A DNA stretch of 64,000 nucleotides, from assembly GCF_001942345.1 (NCBI RefSeq), contig NZ_MKKI01000042.1:1-64000 (forward strand), written 5' to 3'. This document shows, in pieces, positions 50,921 to 59,903 of this stretch. A model generated the notes under the pieces. The model had not been told where the DNA came from. It worked only from the letters and a program-made list of their open reading frames with translations, and did not search any database. Source of the stretch: Corynebacterium sp. CNJ-954 (GTDB lineage Bacteria > Actinomycetota > Actinomycetes > Mycobacteriales > Mycobacteriaceae). Position 1 is the first letter of the stretch, and each line of letters begins with the position of its first letter. Both the position numbers and the translations under genes were made by a program.

Positions 50921-51918
50921 GCGACCACCCCCGGGCACAGCAACGTACCCGCCCGACCGACAACGATGTCGTTCCCCTGCGCCACCCCGGCCGGGTCATC
51001 GCATCGGTGATCCTGCTGATCCTGGTCGCCCTCTTCGTGTGGGACGCGGCGCACAACGACGCCTACGGCTGGGGAACCTACGCCTCCTACCTCTTCGACA
51101 CGCGTATCGCGGAAGCGGCACTCCACACACTCGCGCTCACCGTCCTGGCGATGATCGTCGGTGTGGTGCTGGGAGCGGTCCTGGCAGTCCTGCGGATGTC
51201 ACCCAACCCGGTGACCAGCGGCATCGCCTGGCTCTACCTCTGGATCTTCCGCGGCACCCCGGTCTATGTGCAGCTGGTGTTCTGGGGTCTTCTCGGCGCG
51301 ATCTACCAGACGGTGAACCTCGGATTCACCGAGGTCTCGCTGGAGTCGGTGCTCTCCAACTTCTTCTGGCTCGCCGTGATCGGTCTCGGCCTGAATGAAT
51401 CGGCCTACATGGCGGAAATCGTCCGCGCCGGCATCCAGGCCGTCCCCGAAGGACAGTCCGAGGCATCGAAGGCCCTGGGCATGACATGGTGGCAGAACAT
51501 GCGCCGCACGGTGCTCCCCCAGGCCATGCGGATCATCATCCCCCCGACCGGCAACGAGCTGATCAGTCTCCTGAAGACCACGTCACTGGTGATCGCCCTG
51601 CCCTACGCCGGTGAGCTCTACGGACGGTCCATGGACATCGCCTACGCCATGTTCGAGCCGGTCCCGATGCTGCTCGTCGCCGCGACCTGGTACCTGGTGA
51701 TCACCTCGATCCTGATGGTCGGCCAGCACTACCTGGAGCGCTTCTACTCCCGCGGGTCCTCCCGGGCGCTGACCAGCCGGCAGCTTGCCGCACTCACCGA
51801 CGCGGAGGGGCTGCCCCCGCTGAACATCACCGTGGAGGATCCCGGCAACCCGCGCACCGGTACCGCGCAGACCGACAGTGGATACGACAGCGGAAACACG
51901 AAGGAGAACGGCAGATGA
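50917..51918 (+). CDS. Amino-acid ABC transporter permease
   Basis: Membrane component, 333 residues. After a charged N-terminus come about six hydrophobic segments. The EAA loop that docks the ATPase is AEIVRAGIQAVPEGQSEASKALGM near residue 165. The polar C-terminal tail of about 40 residues is unusual. Only one permease gene is present, so it probably acts as a homodimer. The start and stop both overlap neighbours by ATGA, so the three transporter genes are translated as a unit. Confidence 0.93.
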   Translation: MSDHPRAQQRTRPTDNDVVPLRHPGRVIASVILLILVALFVWDAAHNDAYGWGTYASYLFDTRIAEAALHTLALTVLAMIVGVVLGAVLAVLRMSPNPVTSGIAWLYLWIFRGTPVYVQLVFWGLLGAIYQTVNLGFTEVSLESVLSNFFWLAVIGLGLNESAYMAEIVRAGIQAVPEGQSEASKALGMTWWQNMRRTVLPQAMRIIIPPTGNELISLLKTTSLVIALPYAGELYGRSMDIAYAMFEPVPMLLVAATWYLVITSILMVGQHYLERFYSRGSSRALTSRQLAALTDAEGLPPLNITVEDPGNPRTGTAQTDSGYDSGNTKENGR

Positions 51919-52694
51919 GTCCCCAGAACGCCACCCCGATGATCGCCGTCAAGGACGTGTGGAAGCGCTACGGACGCCTCGATGTCCTCAAGGGCATCGA
52001 CCTCGAGGTTCCCGCCGGCGGCGTCACCTGCCTCATCGGCCCCTCCGGTTCCGGAAAGTCCACCCTGCTGCGGTGTGTCAACCACCTCGAGAGCATCGAC
52101 GCAGGACGCATCGAGGTCAACGGGGACCTCATCGGATACCAGGAGCGCAACGGTCGTCTCCACCAGATCTCCGAGCGTGAGGCCTCACGCCAACGCGCCG
52201 ACATCGGCATGGTCTTCCAGCAGTTCAACCTGTTCACCCACCGGACCGTTCTCGCCAACATCATCGAGGCCCCGGTGAAGGTCAAGGGGATCCCGAAGGC
52301 CGAGGCGGAGGCCACCGCCCGGGAGCTGCTGTCCATGGTCGGACTGGCGGACAAGGCCGATGCGTGGCCCGTCCAACTGTCCGGCGGTCAGCAGCAGCGG
52401 GTGGCGATCGCACGTGCCCTGGCCATGAAACCCAAGCTGATGCTCTTCGACGAGCCGACCTCCGCCCTGGACCCGGAGCTCGTCGGCGAGGTCCTCAACG
52501 TGATGCGGCGTCTCGCGGACGACGGCATGACCATGCTCGTGGTCACCCACGAGATGGGCTTCGCCCGGGAGGTCGCGGACGAGGTGGCCTTCATGGACGG
52601 CGGACGCATCGTCGAGCACGGACCGGCCCGTCAGGTGATCACCGATCCCCGACAGGACCGTACCCGGTCCTTCCTGTCGAGCATCCTCGACTGA
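51915..52694 (+). CDS. Amino-acid ABC transporter ATP-binding protein
   Basis: ATPase subunit of the importer, 259 residues. Walker A GPSGSGKST, the Q-loop VFQQFNLF, signature LSGGQQQR, Walker B LMLFDEPTSALDPE and the H-loop VTHEMGF are all present in the order expected. This is the GlnQ/GluA-type subfamily. It ends at 52694; a G9 homopolymer (52703-52711) lies just downstream in the short gap before the convergent hypothetical gene. Confidence 0.95.
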   Translation: MSPQNATPMIAVKDVWKRYGRLDVLKGIDLEVPAGGVTCLIGPSGSGKSTLLRCVNHLESIDAGRIEVNGDLIGYQERNGRLHQISEREASRQRADIGMVFQQFNLFTHRTVLANIIEAPVKVKGIPKAEAEATARELLSMVGLADKADAWPVQLSGGQQQRVAIARALAMKPKLMLFDEPTSALDPELVGEVLNVMRRLADDGMTMLVVTHEMGFAREVADEVAFMDGGRIVEHGPARQVITDPRQDRTRSFLSSILD

Positions 52695-52719
52695 CGGGTG
52701 CCGGGGGGGGGCGTCGGAC

Positions 52720-53105
52720 TCAGGGGCGGATGTCGACGTGCCACGCACCCGGGGGGTGCCGGGGTCGTCGAGGACCTGCTGGAACAGCTGTTCCGCAGGC
52801 TGCTTGTCGCGGGTGACCAGAACATCGGACAACCGGGCGGTCAACGCGCTGATACTGCCGTCATGCCTGGTCACGTCGACCGTGATGGTCGCAGGCTCCG
52901 GCGCCTGTCCGGTGTTCTCCGCGTCATCGGCGAATCCGTAGTCCCGCCACACCTCCTCGAGACTGCTGTCGGCCGCGGTTCCGGTCGACACGTCCAGGTC
53001 GGCGGTGAGGACCTCGGCATTGAGGTCCAGCAGGTGGCGGACATCGTCGACGATGCTCTCGCGCTGGTCGGCGGTGGAAAGAATCTTGAACACGATCTGA
53101 GGCAT
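52720..53105 (-). pseudogene. Conserved-looking hypothetical gene with an apparent frameshift
   Basis: I do not recognise the product. The frame starts at the ATG at 53105 (MPQIVFKILSTADQRESI) and codes plausibly for about 115 residues. Near a C6 run (52751-52756) it changes frame: the next frame gives a natural end PPGAWHVDIRP and a TGA at 52720-52722. Without the shift the frame would run 300 codons antisense to the ATPase gene, which is not credible. The span is 386 nt, one short of a multiple of three, consistent with a single deleted base. The predicted product is a 128-residue, cytoplasmic, acidic alpha/beta protein. It is divergent from the DUF4921 gene. Confidence 0.65.
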
Positions 53106-53169
53106 GGGCACCAGTAAAGCACTGACTCGCTCCCACGGCCAGGGTCCGAGCGACTACTGTAGGGTAACT

Positions 53170-54534
53170 GTGATCGGCCACTCCTCCATCTCCCCAGCAC
53201 CGGTGCCTCCGCTGACGACACTGCCGGACGGCACCATCAAACAAGTCAACCCGTTCTCCGGGACGGAAGTCTGGACCGTGCCCAGTCGCGGTCACCGTCC
53301 CGTCCGGGAACGTCCCGAGGACGTCTTCGACATCACCGACGACAACCGGGACAACCAGACCGATTTCGGAATCGCCGACCTGCTCAGAACCACCCCGGAG
53401 AAGGCCCGGATGGTCATCGACGACAACGGTGACCCCCGCATCCTGCGCGGCCTCACCGTCTCCGACCTCTCCGAGACTGATCCGCTGTTCCGACGCGTGG
53501 CGAACCTCTACGAGATCCTCACCTACGACTACTGGCTGGTGAACTACGGGCACCGGATGGACGCCACCGCGGCCCGTCACATGGCCGAGTACCTCTCCGA
53601 GACCGAGGGGCGGAAGCACGTCGAGCGTCTCCTGCGTATCCGGATGGAGGCCGCCGGGCGTCCCGCCGACGAGATCGACGCACTGTTCACCGAGGACAGG
53701 GCTGTCCAGAGCGTCAATGAACTCGGCGGGCCGTTGTTCGGCGGTGGTCATGACATCATCCTCGCCCGTGACCACTACGTCCCCGGTGCCACCCGGAGTG
53801 ACCAACTGCTGAGCTCCGGTGAGATGAGCTGGTCGGACCACCGGCTCTACATCGCCTTCACCGTCGACGCGATGGACCGGCTCTACCGGGCGAACCCGTA
53901 CGTCCGCTACGTCGCGGCCTTCCAGAACTGGCTGGAGCCCGCCGGTGCGTCGATCGAGCACCTGCACAAGCAACTCGTGGCCATCGACGAGCACGGTCTG
54001 CAGAACGAGACGGAGATAGCCCAGGTCCGGGCGAACCCGAACATGTACAACCAGTGGGCGGTGGACTACGCCGGACACCACAACCTCATCGTCGCCGAGA
54101 ACGACCACGCCGTAGCATTCGCGGGATTCGGTCACCGGTGGCCCACACTCGAGGTCTTCTCCCGATCCGGCACCACCGAGCCCTGGCTGATCAGCAACGA
54201 CGAACGGGACGCAATGGCCGACCTCGTCCACGCCTGCCATGTGGCGGCAGGACCGCACATGCCGTCCAACGAGGAGTGGTTGCACCGGCCCCTGGACGTC
54301 GACGTCCCCATGCCGTGGCGCATCATGATCAAGTGGCGGGACTCCACCATGGCCGGGTTCGAGGGAGGGACGAAGATCTTCATCAACACCCTCAGCCCGT
54401 CGGACCTGAAGACCAAGGTCCTCGCACGCCTCGAGGACGCCCGTGACCAGGGTCGACTGGCACCCGGCATCCGCCTCGGAGACGAGATCGACTTCCAACG
54501 TAACTCCCTGCGGTACAACCCGGCGGTGCGGTAG
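53170..54534 (+). CDS. DUF4921 HIT-like protein (galactose-1-phosphate uridylyltransferase-like fold)
   Basis: A 454-residue protein of the DUF4921 family, distantly like GalT. It contains the HIT-like site SIEHLHKQLVA near residue 265, where GalT has HPHGQ. Other conserved stretches include TYDYWLVNYGHRM, FGGGHDIILARDHY and GFGHRWPTLEVFSRS. Its substrate is unknown; a nucleotidyl or phosphoryl transfer through the histidine pair is possible. The start is the GTG at 53170, with TACTGT (53155-53160) 9 nt before it. The M20 hydrolase gene follows after 14 bp. Confidence 0.82.
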   Translation: MIGHSSISPAPVPPLTTLPDGTIKQVNPFSGTEVWTVPSRGHRPVRERPEDVFDITDDNRDNQTDFGIADLLRTTPEKARMVIDDNGDPRILRGLTVSDLSETDPLFRRVANLYEILTYDYWLVNYGHRMDATAARHMAEYLSETEGRKHVERLLRIRMEAAGRPADEIDALFTEDRAVQSVNELGGPLFGGGHDIILARDHYVPGATRSDQLLSSGEMSWSDHRLYIAFTVDAMDRLYRANPYVRYVAAFQNWLEPAGASIEHLHKQLVAIDEHGLQNETEIAQVRANPNMYNQWAVDYAGHHNLIVAENDHAVAFAGFGHRWPTLEVFSRSGTTEPWLISNDERDAMADLVHACHVAAGPHMPSNEEWLHRPLDVDVPMPWRIMIKWRDSTMAGFEGGTKIFINTLSPSDLKTKVLARLEDARDQGRLAPGIRLGDEIDFQRNSLRYNPAVR

Positions 54535-54548
54535 CTAGAATTGCCCCC

Positions 54549-55781
54549 ATGAGTACCAGCGGGATCGCGGAGTTCATCGACAACCACGGTGTCGACCTGT
54601 CCTGGACAGGCGACTTCTACACCTGGATGCATCAGCATCCTGAACTCAGTGAACACGAGGAGCAGACGGCTGCGTACATCCTGCAGCGACTGGAGTCACT
54701 CGGAGCCGAGGTGACCTCGGGTATCGGGGGGCACGGGATCACTGCGGTGTGGCGAAACGGCGACGGCCCGACCGTGCTCTACCGGGCCGACTTCGATGCG
54801 TTGCCGGTGACCGAGGACACCGGTGCCCCCTGTGCCTCACAGAACCCGGGCGTGATGCACGCCTGCGGGCACGACGTACACACCACCGCCCTGATGGGAT
54901 TGTGCGAGATCATGGACGCCCGGCAGGACGCGTGGTCCGGCACGTTCATCGCACTGTTCCAGCCGGCGGAGGAGGTGACCCGCGGGGCAACCTCGATGAT
55001 CGAGGACGGGCTGGCTGATCGGATCCCCGCCCCCGACGTCTGTCTCGGGCAGCATGTGATGCCGGGCCCGGTCGGGACAGTCTTCTCCGCCGCCGGCCCG
55101 GTCATGGCCGCCTGCGACACGATCACGGTGACCCTGCACGGGGTATCGTCACATGCCTCAGCACCCCACAACTCCATCGACCCGACGTTCCTCGCCGCCA
55201 TGATCGTGGTCCGACTCCAGGGCATCGTGGGCCGTGAGGTCGCCGCGGACGATTTCGCGGTGGTCTCGGTGGGGACGCTCACCGCCGGTCACACGAACAA
55301 CACCATCCCTGACACGGCGACTCTCGTGCTCAACTGCCGTTTCTACGACACAACGGTGCGGGACCGCACCTATGCGGCCATCGAACGGGTGATCCAGGCA
55401 GAGTGCACGGCGTCCGGGACACCACGGCCCGCCGATATCGTCTACTCGGCCCGCGGGGAGCTCACCGACAACGACAGCACCGTGCACGAGACCGTCCGTC
55501 CGGTCTTTGACGCCGTCTTCGGCGACCGCTCACAGGACGCGGCACGGTGGACCGCATCAGAGGACTTCTCCGAGATTCCACGGCACTTCGGGGTCCCCTA
55601 CGAATTCTGGCTGACCGGGTGCACCGACCGGGAGGAGTGGGCTGCCGCGGTGGCCGCGGACCGCGTGGCCCAGGACATCCCCGGGAACCACTCGCCGCAC
55701 TTCCTGCCCGCGACCGGCACCGTGGATGCCGCGACGCGGTCCGCCGTCGCCGGAGTGCTGGCCTACCTCTGGCGCTCCTGA
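54549..55781 (+). CDS. M20-family amidohydrolase
   Basis: Zinc-dependent amidohydrolase of 410 residues, like hippurate hydrolase or N-acyl-amino-acid deacylase. The catalytic domain has FDALPVTEDTG, HACGHDVHTTALMG and FQPAEEVTRGA. The dimerisation domain runs from about 185 to 300, and the metal residue returns in GNHSPHFLPATG. TAGAAT (54536-54541) begins just after the DUF4921 stop and lies 7 nt before the ATG, so the gene has its own leaderless promoter. It converges on the patatin gene. Confidence 0.92.
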   Translation: MSTSGIAEFIDNHGVDLSWTGDFYTWMHQHPELSEHEEQTAAYILQRLESLGAEVTSGIGGHGITAVWRNGDGPTVLYRADFDALPVTEDTGAPCASQNPGVMHACGHDVHTTALMGLCEIMDARQDAWSGTFIALFQPAEEVTRGATSMIEDGLADRIPAPDVCLGQHVMPGPVGTVFSAAGPVMAACDTITVTLHGVSSHASAPHNSIDPTFLAAMIVVRLQGIVGREVAADDFAVVSVGTLTAGHTNNTIPDTATLVLNCRFYDTTVRDRTYAAIERVIQAECTASGTPRPADIVYSARGELTDNDSTVHETVRPVFDAVFGDRSQDAARWTASEDFSEIPRHFGVPYEFWLTGCTDREEWAAAVAADRVAQDIPGNHSPHFLPATGTVDAATRSAVAGVLAYLWRS

Positions 55782-55806
55782 CGCCGCCCGAGAGGGCGCG
55801 GGGCAG

Positions 55807-56703
55807 TCAGGACGACGGGACCGCCGGACGTCCCAGGAAGTCGTCCATGGCCGTCCAGTCCCGTCGCGCCTGCGCCGTCCCCCGGTGCAGAGAGTCACGC
55901 AGGACGTCGACCTTACGCTCCGTGGAACTCACCGGGGCCTCGTCCTCCGGGAAGTAGAGGAACGCCCGGCCTGCCCGCTCCAGCGCGTACAGGCGGTCCA
56001 TCGTGGCGTTGTAGCGGATGTGCCGGGTGACGAGGGCCTCCGCCACCGCCGGGTACCGGCGCAGCAGGGTGCGCCACACCTTCGTCTTGCCCATCGGCGG
56101 TTTCACGTAGCCCCGCGGGTGGGTCAGGACGGCGAAGAACTGGTCGTAGCCGTCCGCGAGGGCGGCCTCCAGAGGAATGCCGCCGGACGGCCCGAGCGCG
56201 CCGTCGACATAGGGCACCCCGTCGATGCGGGGCACGGGCATCGCGAAGGGGATCGTCGAGGATGCCCTGACCCGTTCCATCAGTTCCGCACCGGAGGTGA
56301 TGTCGTCGCGCCCCCAGTAGACCGGGTCACCGTTGTCGGCCCGGGTGGCGCAGATACGGAATTCCGTGTCTCCGTCGAGGACCTGCCGGGCATCGTACGG
56401 ACGAGGAAGATCAAGGGTGGGCGCCTGACCGTAGATGTATTCCGCGTTGAAGTAGCCCTTCCCGCGCAGCAGCCACGTCCAACCGCCGAAGTGCGGGTCC
56501 GTTGCGAAGTCGACGAAACTGTGGCGCAGTCGGTCCCGCTCGCCACTGAGGTAACTGACCAGATGTGACGCGCCGGCCGACACTCCCCCGACCCAGCCGA
56601 ACCGGACGTCGTGCTCCATGAGGACATCCATGGCTCCGGCGCTGTAGGAGGCCCGCATGCCCCCACCCTCCAACAGCAGTGCAGTGTCGCGTGCGTCGAT
56701 CAT
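55807..56703 (-). CDS. Patatin-like phospholipase
   Basis: Lipid acyl hydrolase of 298 residues with the Ser-Asp dyad: the oxyanion loop LLLEGGGMRASYSAG, the nucleophile elbow GGVSAGAS near residue 45 and the aspartate motif YVDGALGPSGG near 170. No signal peptide is visible. The C-terminal helical region (about 205-290) matches a DUF6363-type extension. AAGGAGG lies 10 nt before the ATG. It follows pyk on the same strand with a 58-bp gap. Confidence 0.88.
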   Translation of the reverse strand: MIDARDTALLLEGGGMRASYSAGAMDVLMEHDVRFGWVGGVSAGASHLVSYLSGERDRLRHSFVDFATDPHFGGWTWLLRGKGYFNAEYIYGQAPTLDLPRPYDARQVLDGDTEFRICATRADNGDPVYWGRDDITSGAELMERVRASSTIPFAMPVPRIDGVPYVDGALGPSGGIPLEAALADGYDQFFAVLTHPRGYVKPPMGKTKVWRTLLRRYPAVAEALVTRHIRYNATMDRLYALERAGRAFLYFPEDEAPVSSTERKVDVLRDSLHRGTAQARRDWTAMDDFLGRPAVPSS

Positions 56704-56761
56704 CTGTGGTCAGGCCTCCTTCGCCTCTGTCAGCTACCTCAACTGTGGGGTGTACAGCCCC

Positions 56762-58176
56762 CTAAGCGGTGTCTTCCCCGAGAAGGTGCACGTGGATCAT
56801 GTTGGTGTTGCCCTCGGTGCCGGGGGGCGAACCTGCCACGATGACGACCGCGTCCTCGCGGGTGAAACCGGCCTGCCCCAGCAGGATCGAGTCCACCTCC
56901 TGCATGATCTCGTCGGTGGTGGACACCTCATTGGTCAGGTAGGACTCCGCGCCCCAGGTCAGGGCAAGCTGGTTGCGCACCTCCTGGGACGGGGTGAACA
57001 CCAGCAGCGGCAGGTCGGAGCGTAGGCGGGCGACGCGGCGGGCGGTGTCGCCGGAGGCGGTGAAGGCGATCAGGCACGGGCGTTGAGCCGCTCGCCGATG
57101 TCCTTGGCGGCGAAACTGATCACACCACGCTTGGTGCGCGGGACGTGGGACAGCGGAGGAACCTCGCCGTCGATCTCGGCCGCGGTGACGATCCGGGACA
57201 TGGTCTTGACCGTGTCCACCGGGTACTTACCGACGGAGGTCTCGCCGGAGAGCATGACGGCGTCGGCACCGTCGAGCACCGCATTGGCCACGTCAGATGC
57301 TTCAGCACGGGTGGGGCGGGAGTTCTCGATCATCGAGTCCAGCATCTGGGTCGCGACAATCACCGGCTTGGCGTTCTCGCGGGCGATCTGGACCGCCCGC
57401 TTCTGTACCAGGGGCACCTCTTCCAACGGGACCTCGACACCGAGGTCACCGCGGGCGACCATGATGGCGTCGAAGGCGAGGATGATCGGCTCAAGCGCGT
57501 CCACAGCTTCCGGCTTCTCGAGTTTCGCGATGACCGGGACGCGGCGTCCCACCTCGTCCATGATCTCATGGACGAGCTCGACGTCCGCCGGTGAGCGGAC
57601 GAAAGACAGTGCGATGACGTCGGCACCCATGGTCAGGGCGAAACGCAGGTCGGCGATGTCCTTCTCGGAGAGCGCGGGAACGGAGATGTTCATCCCCGGC
57701 AGGGACACACCCTTGTTGTTGGAGACGGGGCCGCCCTCGACGACCTCGCACACGACGTCGTTCCCCTCGACGGACTTGCAGACGAGTCCGACCTTCCCGT
57801 CGTCGACGAGCAGCCGGTCGCCGGGGCGGGCGTCCCTGGCCAACTGCTTGTAGGTCGTCGACACACGGTCATGGGTGCCGGACACGTCGTCGACGGTGAT
57901 CCGGATCTCCTCGCCGGTCTCCCAGTAGGTCTTCTCCTCGGCGAAACGGCCGAGCCGGATCTTGGGGCCCTGCAGGTCGGCGAGCACACCGACTGATCGG
58001 CCGGTCTCCTCCGCGGCCTGGCGGACCCACTCATAGTTCTGCTGGTGATCCGCGTGCTCACCGTGCGAAAAGTTCAGCCGGGCGACATTCATCCCCGCCA
58101 GAACGAGTTCACGGATTTTGTCCGCGGAGGCCACTGCCGGGCCCAGGGTGCATACGATCTTGGTGCGTCTACTCAC
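56762..58176 (-). pseudogene. pyk: Pyruvate kinase, interrupted by a one-base deletion
   Basis: Last step of glycolysis. The frame is normal for 368 codons: TKIVCTLGPA, NFSHGEH, KLEKPEAVDAL, DAIMVARGDLGVE and VMLSGETS. It then hits a TGA at 57070-57072 after ERLNARA. Adding one base there (about 57070-57075) restores CLIAFTASGDTA-type sequence, and the intact C-terminal domain continues to GNTNMIHVHLLGEDTA at 56762. The span of 1415 nt is one short of a multiple of three and would give 471 residues, the normal length. The start is a GTG at 58176 with TATCCT (58184-58189) 7 nt upstream. A sequencing error is the likelier explanation. Confidence 0.92.
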
Positions 58177-58209
58177 CTGTCCGAGGATAACCCCGTCCCC
58201 CGGTGCCCG

Positions 58210-59133
58210 CTACTGCCGGGTCGGCTCCTCGTCGGTCTCTGCATCCATCTCCGCGTCCGTCTCTGCGACGGGCCCGGCGACGTACTCGGGGGTTTCCCGG
58301 CTCCGTGAGCGCGTTACGACGAACAGGACGACGGCAACGACGAACACCACCGCGGACACCACGCTGTTGATCCGGATGTCACCGAAGACGGTCGTCGCAG
58401 CATCGGTACGGATCAGTTCGATGAAGAAGCGTCCGAAGGTGTAGCCGGCCACGTACAGCATGAACACCCGGCCCCCGCCGAGCCGGAACCGACGGTCGGC
58501 GACGACCAGCAGCACCACGACCAGCAGGCTCCACAACAGTTCATAGAGGAACGTGGGCTGCACGGTGGCCAGGACGAACCCGTCCGAGACACCGTTCATC
58601 TGGTCGATGTTGCCGTTCTCGTCGACCCGGCGGTAGATCTCCAGCGCCCACGGCGCGTCAGACTCCCCGCCGTACAGCTCCTGGTTGAACCAGTTGCCCA
58701 GACGCCCGATGGCCTGGGCGAGCAGGATCGGCGGGGCCACGGCGTCGGCGAAGGGTGCCAGCGGCACCTTCTTGTAGGCCAGGACTGCCCACACCGCGAG
58801 CCCGCCGCCGAGTACCGCGCCCCAGATGCCGAGACCGCCGTTGGTGATCTTGAAGGCGTCGACCCAGTCGCGCCCCTCACCGAAGTAGAGGTGGTGGTCG
58901 GTGATGACGTGGTAGATCCGGCCACCGATGATGCCTGCGGGCACGGCGGCGATCGCACTGTCGATCACGGTCTCCGCACGTCCTCCCCGCGCGACGTAGC
59001 GACGCACGGTCCAGTACACCGCGACGACGATGCCGAGCAGGATGCACAGGGCGTAGGCACGGACCGCCACCGGTCCGAGGTGCCACACGCCCTGCGGTGG
59101 CGACGGGATGGCGGCGAGGATGTCGGTGGTCAC
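58210..59133 (-). CDS. lgt: Prolipoprotein diacylglyceryl transferase
   Basis: Transfers diacylglycerol to the lipobox cysteine of prolipoproteins. It is 307 residues with seven membrane segments, the [14 protein letters not shown] motif and the signature [19 protein letters not shown] cytoplasmic acidic tail of about 45 residues ([14 protein letters not shown]) follows. The start is the GTG at 59133, overlapping the trpA stop by GTGA, so it is coupled to trpA. pyk starts 33 bp after its stop. Confidence 0.95.
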   Translation of the reverse strand: MTTDILAAIPSPPQGVWHLGPVAVRAYALCILLGIVVAVYWTVRRYVARGGRAETVIDSAIAAVPAGIIGGRIYHVITDHHLYFGEGRDWVDAFKITNGGLGIWGAVLGGGLAVWAVLAYKKVPLAPFADAVAPPILLAQAIGRLGNWFNQELYGGESDAPWALEIYRRVDENGNIDQMNGVSDGFVLATVQPTFLYELLWSLLVVVLLVVADRRFRLGGGRVFMLYVAGYTFGRFFIELIRTDAATTVFGDIRINSVVSAVVFVVAVVLFVVTRSRSRETPEYVAGPVAETDAEMDAETDEEPTRQ

Positions 59134-59903
59134 CGGCGGACCCCCTCGTAGAGGTCCGAGGCCAGTGCCTCCAGGGCCGCCGTTCCTGATGACGCCGCTG
59201 AGATCAGGGCGGACCCGACGATGACGCCGTCCGCGTAGTCTGCGATCGCGGCGGCGTGGTCCCCGGTCTTCACACCGAGACCGACGGCGACGGGCAGGTC
59301 CGTGGCGGCGCGGGTCCGGGCCACAAGATCCCGGGCGTCGGCGGAGACGTCGTCCTGCGCACCGGTGACACCCATGTGCGACTGCGCGTAGATGAACCCC
59401 CCGCCGGCCTTCACGGTGAGGTCCAGTCGCTCGGGGGTCGTGGACGGTGCGACGAGGTAGACATTGTCGAGCCCGTTGGCCCGGCACGCGTCATTCCACC
59501 GCGCCGACTCCTCAGGCAACAGGTCCGGGATGATCGACCCGAGCCCGCCGGCGGCCGCCAGCTCCTCGGCGAACTTCTCCGGGCCGTACTGCAGGACCGG
59601 ATTCCAGTAGCTCATGATGACGGCGTTACCGCCGGCGTCGGTGATGGCACGGACCGTGGTGAAGGTGTCCTTCACCCGGAAACCGGCGTCGAGTGCGGTC
59701 GTCGCCGCCTCCTGGATCGTCGGGCCGTCCATCATCGGGTCGGTGAACGGGATCCCGACCTCGATGAGGTCAGCGTAGCGGGACAACGTGGTCACCAGTT
59801 CCACGGACGCCTCGGCCGTCGGGTAGCCCGCGGGGAGGTAGCCGACGAGTGCCGCGCGGCCCTCTCCCCTGGCTCCGGTGAAGATATCGGACAGTCTGCT
59901 CAT
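59130..59903 (-). CDS. trpA: Tryptophan synthase alpha subunit
   Basis: Cleaves indole-3-glycerol phosphate to indole. It is 257 residues with a TIM barrel; the catalytic Glu is in [13 protein letters not shown] and the Asp in [23 protein letters not shown] and GVIVGSAL bind the phosphate. It overlaps trpB with ATGA at 59900-59903 and lgt with GTGA, so translation of the three genes is coupled. Confidence 0.97.
   Translation of the reverse strand: MSRLSDIFTGARGEGRAALVGYLPAGYPTAEASVELVTTLSRYADLIEVGIPFTDPMMDGPTIQEAATTALDAGFRVKDTFTTVRAITDAGGNAVIMSYWNPVLQYGPEKFAEELAAAGGLGSIIPDLLPEESARWNDACRANGLDNVYLVAPSTTPERLDLTVKAGGGFIYAQSHMGVTGAQDDVSADARDLVARTRAATDLPVAVGLGVKTGDHAAAIADYADGVIVGSALISAASSGTAALEALASDLYEGVRR

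Noticed and set aside
52703..52711. G9 homopolymer as a phase-variation switch
   Set aside because: It lies between the stop codons of two convergent genes as drawn, so length change there would alter no protein; kept only as a sign of possible sequencing trouble.
52185..53111. A 308-codon minus-strand open frame that covers the ABC ATPase gene
   Set aside because: Only its first ~115 codons look like protein. The rest is exactly antisense to a well-supported ATPase gene and comes from the apparent frameshift near 52751; the next frame gives a natural stop at 52720.
58210..59487. Longer lgt frame starting near 59487
   Set aside because: The extra part overlaps trpA in another frame and has no family similarity; the GTGA overlap at 59130-59133 is the natural start.
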